From assembly GCA_958450365.1 (NCBI GenBank), contig CAUEEP010000884.1, positions 248,001 to 312,000 on the forward strand: a stretch of DNA of 64,000 nt, written 5' to 3'. This DNA comes from Mesorhabditis belari (lineage: Eukaryota; Nematoda; Chromadorea; Rhabditida; Rhabditidae). Every line of letters begins with the position of its first letter. The first letter of the stretch is position 1. The notes beneath the pieces are model-generated. The model saw only the letters and a program-made list of their open reading frames with translations, was not told where the DNA came from and did not search any database. Below, in pieces: positions 61,230 to 64,000 of the stretch. The translations under genes and the position numbers were made by a program.

Positions 61230-62100
61230 CTTGCTCGCAAAAATAAATGTAGTCCGGGAAGTTGTTTTGGCGGAACTCTTAGACTTTTTTGGATTCGTGG
61301 GCCGGAGTGGAATATAATATGGTTAAAACAATAGAAAACAATAGAAAATCTTTATAAACAAGCTAAATCTTGAATCATCTTGACTACAGTTTACAGCTTC
61401 AAAGCTTGTCCAATTGCTTGTTTGGGTATAAAAAAAAGCACTTGAATCGTCCCTCAAGTTGCACTCAGCAAAAGCTACCGTACTCTGGCTGAGAAAGAAG
61501 AGCTTAGAAAGAAGAGCTTAGAAGGAAGTGCTTTCAATTTCAGCCAAATCTATTCATTCAAAGTGACTAAATGACCGTTCATTTATGAGCCAATATGCTT
61601 GAATTTGCTTAATTTTCCCTGCATTTCTGTTCCTTTTTCTGTTCTGTTTCTGTTCTGTTTCTGTTCCCCTTCATTGACCCATTCCCCTCAAATTTTCCCT
61701 GTAAATGTCCTTCCGGTGATCCAACTTTTTTTTTCTTCTTTTTACCCTTTTTATCCTTTTCTTTTCCACATTTCTCTATTCAAACATTCAAAAAAAATCT
61801 CTCTCTTTCTTTCGATTTCTCTCTTTTTCTTCCTCATTTCTAACGCCCACTCAACAAAATTTTATTGGATAGTTTATGCAAAATTGATTTTTAAAAGAAG
61901 AGACTTTGTGTGGGTGGTAGAAGAAAGTTTTTCGAATTTTTATAACAATTTAAATTACATTAAAACTTGCTTTGATGAATGGAAAGGGATGAGAAATGAA
62001 AGGAATGAGAAAGGACTTTCTTTGATCTCACAGACTAACCTAGCCACCAAGCAGTTTGATTGATTTTTTTTTTCTCATTCTCTAGTGCTCTCGCTCTAGC
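61230..62100. other. Low-complexity stretch without a defensible gene
   Basis: Pyrimidine-rich tracts (61,600-61,850) and AT-rich sequence. An open frame of 154 codons at 61,599-62,063 is dominated by Phe/Leu/Ser from the T/C tract and lacks family signal. Confidence 0.4.
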
Positions 62101-62105
62101 TCTAG

Positions 62106-62176
62106 TGCATCCTTGATGTTATCTGTGCTACCCATATATTAAATATATTATATCTTATTGCTTTTTATCGGCCCTT
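62106..62176. repeat. Exact 65-70 bp direct repeat, copy 1
   Basis: From ATCCTTGATGTTATCTGTGC to TGCTTTTTATCGGCCCTT. The same text recurs at 63,279-63,348. Confidence 0.85.
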
Positions 62177-62179
62177 CTA

Positions 62180-62345
62180 AAATCTTTTACACTCTTTTTT
62201 CTTCAATTTGGTTTAATAACCCAAGTTTTAGAGAGTTTTGTGATGACCGTACTGGCTCGAAAATTAAAGTTGCTCAAAAACTAATACCGAATTCAGATTC
62301 TCTATCCCAGAAAGCTTTTGGTTACAAATTTTCAGAGCTAGAACT
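62180..62345 (+). pseudogene. Unknown protein fragment shared with 56,540-56,700
   Basis: Reads IWFNNPSFREFCDD and KIKVAQKLIPNSDSLSQ. The minus strand at about 56,560-56,690 reads IWFNYPSFREFFDE and EIKVTQKLITGSDSLSQ. Two diverged copies that retain protein similarity suggest a coding origin, probably from a mobile element. No known domain was recognised. Confidence 0.45.
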
Positions 62346-62428
62346 AGATTACTGTCATCCGAAACGGCAGTCGAGTCAAAAATGGCTCTTTTTGTGAATA
62401 TTCTAGCCAAAAATGACAGTTCTAACTA

Positions 62429-62950
62429 TTAGGTTGATGCATAAGTGTTTTTGTTCCTTTTCGTCAGCCGTTTCAAGCCAACAAATGCACCAATTAAACT
62501 ACGGTTGATTTCATTAGAAAAACGAATTATTTTTCTACAAAATAACATTAAAACGGGTTTAAAAATATTTAATGCCTGGATTTTCTTGAGAGTATGAAGT
62601 CGGGTAGTCAAAAAGGGCTAACTCGATGATGCGGTTTAGACACCTTAGCTAAAGAAAACCTATCTTCGTGTCAATAGATAAAAGATAGAGAAAAAAACGT
62701 TTGATATTTCGCCAAAATTTCAGAGAAATTCATTCAGCCAATTTTTCCGTAGAGTTTTTTATAGATTTTTATAGAAAAAGGCGTTTTTCACTCTCGAATT
62801 TGCTTGAAAGTGAACCGAAATTCATTTTAAAAGATGCAAATTGAACAAAAAAACACTTTTTTTATAGAGCAACCTATAGATTCATTGGTGAATTTGTTAC
62901 TTTTTAACAGAAGTACGAAAAAAAACGAAAAGACTTATGCATCAACCTAA
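62429..62950. mobile_element. Mariner-type MITE, 522 bp
   Basis: Ends TTAGGTTGATGCATAAGTGT and ACTTATGCATCAACCTAA with TA on both sides (62,427-62,428; 62,951-62,952). The interior (GATAAAAGATAGAG, GAAATTCATTCAGCCAATTT, CCGAAATTCATTTTAAAAG) resembles 21,820-22,010 in a transporter intron. No transposase catalytic motif is present. Confidence 0.8.
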
Positions 62951-63278
62951 TAAACTATTTGAAAGTTGTAAATCTCCTCTACAAAATAGGCTAAAACGTG
63001 TTTCAATTGATCGAACCATTGAAGAGATTTCGAGGGCCAAATGCGAGTGACCAAAAAAGGAATCGAGTCACTTTAGGGACAAGTTTAGTGTGGTCAAAAT
63101 AGAGTTAGCTTCCCAAAATCGAAGATTTTTAAAAAAGGATACCTTTTTCTTATATCTTTTTAATATTAGCAGCTGCCAAGCCTGCACTGTGCTCTTGTAG
63201 GAACTCATGAAGCATGACAAGCCGCACTGTGCTCCTGTAGGAACTCATGAAGCATGACATGACGAATATGTCTGCATG

Positions 63279-63348
63279 ATCCTTGATGTTATCTGTGCTA
63301 CCCATATATTAAATATATTATATCTTATTGCTTTTTATCGGCCCTTTT
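63279..63348. repeat. Exact direct repeat, copy 2
   Basis: Identical to 62,106-62,176 across about 68 bp. It is preceded by a two-copy duplication containing GTAGGAACTCATGAAGCATG (63,180-63,260). Confidence 0.85.
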
Positions 63349-63372
63349 CGTGTTATGTGTATGAGTTCATAC

Positions 63373-63610
63373 ACTACTGAACAATGAAATAACATATTTG
63401 AAAAAAAGATCGTCACTTTCGCTCGTCTATAACTCCCTTTTCTTTATCGTATTTCTAAATATTAATATTACCATTGTGTAGCCCTCGAAAAGAGCTTTCA
63501 GAAAATGGATAACACTAATAGTTTAAACTCAAAGACAAGGGAGTTATAGACGCGCGAAAGTGACGAAAGTGACGATCGTTTTTCAAGTATGATATTTCAT
63601 TGTTCAGTAC
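63373..63610. mobile_element. Foldback element
   Basis: ACTGAACAATGAAATA and GATCGTCACTTTCGC..TATAACTCCCTT on the left pair with AAGGGAGTTATAGACG..GTGACGATC and TATTTCATTGTTCAGTA on the right. A short GAAAGTGAC duplication occurs in the right arm. Confidence 0.75.
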
Positions 63611-63819
63611 TGTAAAACAGAGAGATTTTGATCAAAATCGACCTACAAAACCTCATTTCAAAGTAGTCAGCGTTTAGCTAACATTTGCAATCACAAAACT
63701 GATCCCAACACTTTTTGAACGCGCTTTTTAAAACATTATAAATAGAACTTTCAAAATAAAACGACTTCTGAGTGTGGCTTAGGCTTTTAATACTTTCATT
63801 TCTGGTTGCATCTTTATCT

Positions 63820-63905
63820 TTATTGAATCTTTATTGAATCCTTATTCAATTCTTTATTGAATCTTTATTGAATTCTTTATTAAATCTTTATTAAATCTTT
63901 AAATT
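63820..63905. repeat. TCTTTATTGAAT array
   Basis: About seven units of 12-13 bp. No gene seen from 63,611 to the end. Confidence 0.75.
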
Positions 63906-64000
63906 TCTATTATTTCTACTATTTCAATTGACAGAAAATGCCCAATCAACTGTAAATGTTGAGCATTTCCTTCAAAACTTTTTTCTTTCGGCATCACTCA

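Noticed and set aside
61599..62063. 154-codon frame starting in a T/C-rich tract
   Set aside because: Composition-driven Phe/Leu/Ser stretch, no domain signal, no splice or polyadenylation context.

Overview
The window is animal genomic DNA, most likely from a nematode or nematode-like invertebrate. Coding exons are short and separated by mostly 45-70 bp introns with GT..AG borders and T-rich TTTTAG or TTTCAG acceptors. Same-strand genes are packed head to tail with 50-340 bp gaps. Several start codons sit a few bases after an intron-like acceptor with no upstream exon, as expected if mRNAs are trans-spliced. The clade cannot be fixed from the sequence alone.

Layout. 1-7,350 holds no recognisable gene: foldback elements, a 1.3 kb GC-rich minisatellite and several smaller arrays. 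7,355-31,539 (+) is one organic anion transporter (OATP/SLCO) gene of about 24 exons. Its introns hold minisatellites, MITEs, an internally deleted mariner nested in another MITE, a tRNA-like sequence and a Merlin DNA transposon. One 7.5 kb intron (22,970-30,465), inside the Kazal-like extracellular loop, holds four complete genes on the opposite strand: NOP10, a small membrane protein, a PSMG3-like proteasome chaperone and a mitochondrial-type isoleucyl-tRNA synthetase. The last two share an exon read in two frames.

31,879-44,772 (-) holds five more tandem genes: two or three helical-repeat (PPR/LRPPRC-like) proteins with mitochondrial presequences, a UBX-domain protein and an unrecognised protein. 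45,354-47,611 (+) is a group II p21-activated kinase (PAK4/PAK-2-like), divergent from the first of these. 48,200-64,000 is repeat-rich. It contains a secreted C-type lectin gene (50,207-59,697, -) whose five short exons are spread over 9.5 kb, remnants of Tc1/mariner transposases, foldback MITEs, a SINE-like element and more than ten unrelated minisatellites.

Functional themes. The minus-strand clusters combine mitochondrial expression (isoleucyl-tRNA synthetase, LRPPRC-like proteins), RNA modification (NOP10) and proteasome/p97 factors (PSMG3, UBX). This is the kind of housekeeping mixture typical of nematode operons. The OATP, PAK and lectin genes stand alone. All exon structures were read by eye from splice sites, frame continuity and family motifs; no alignment was run.
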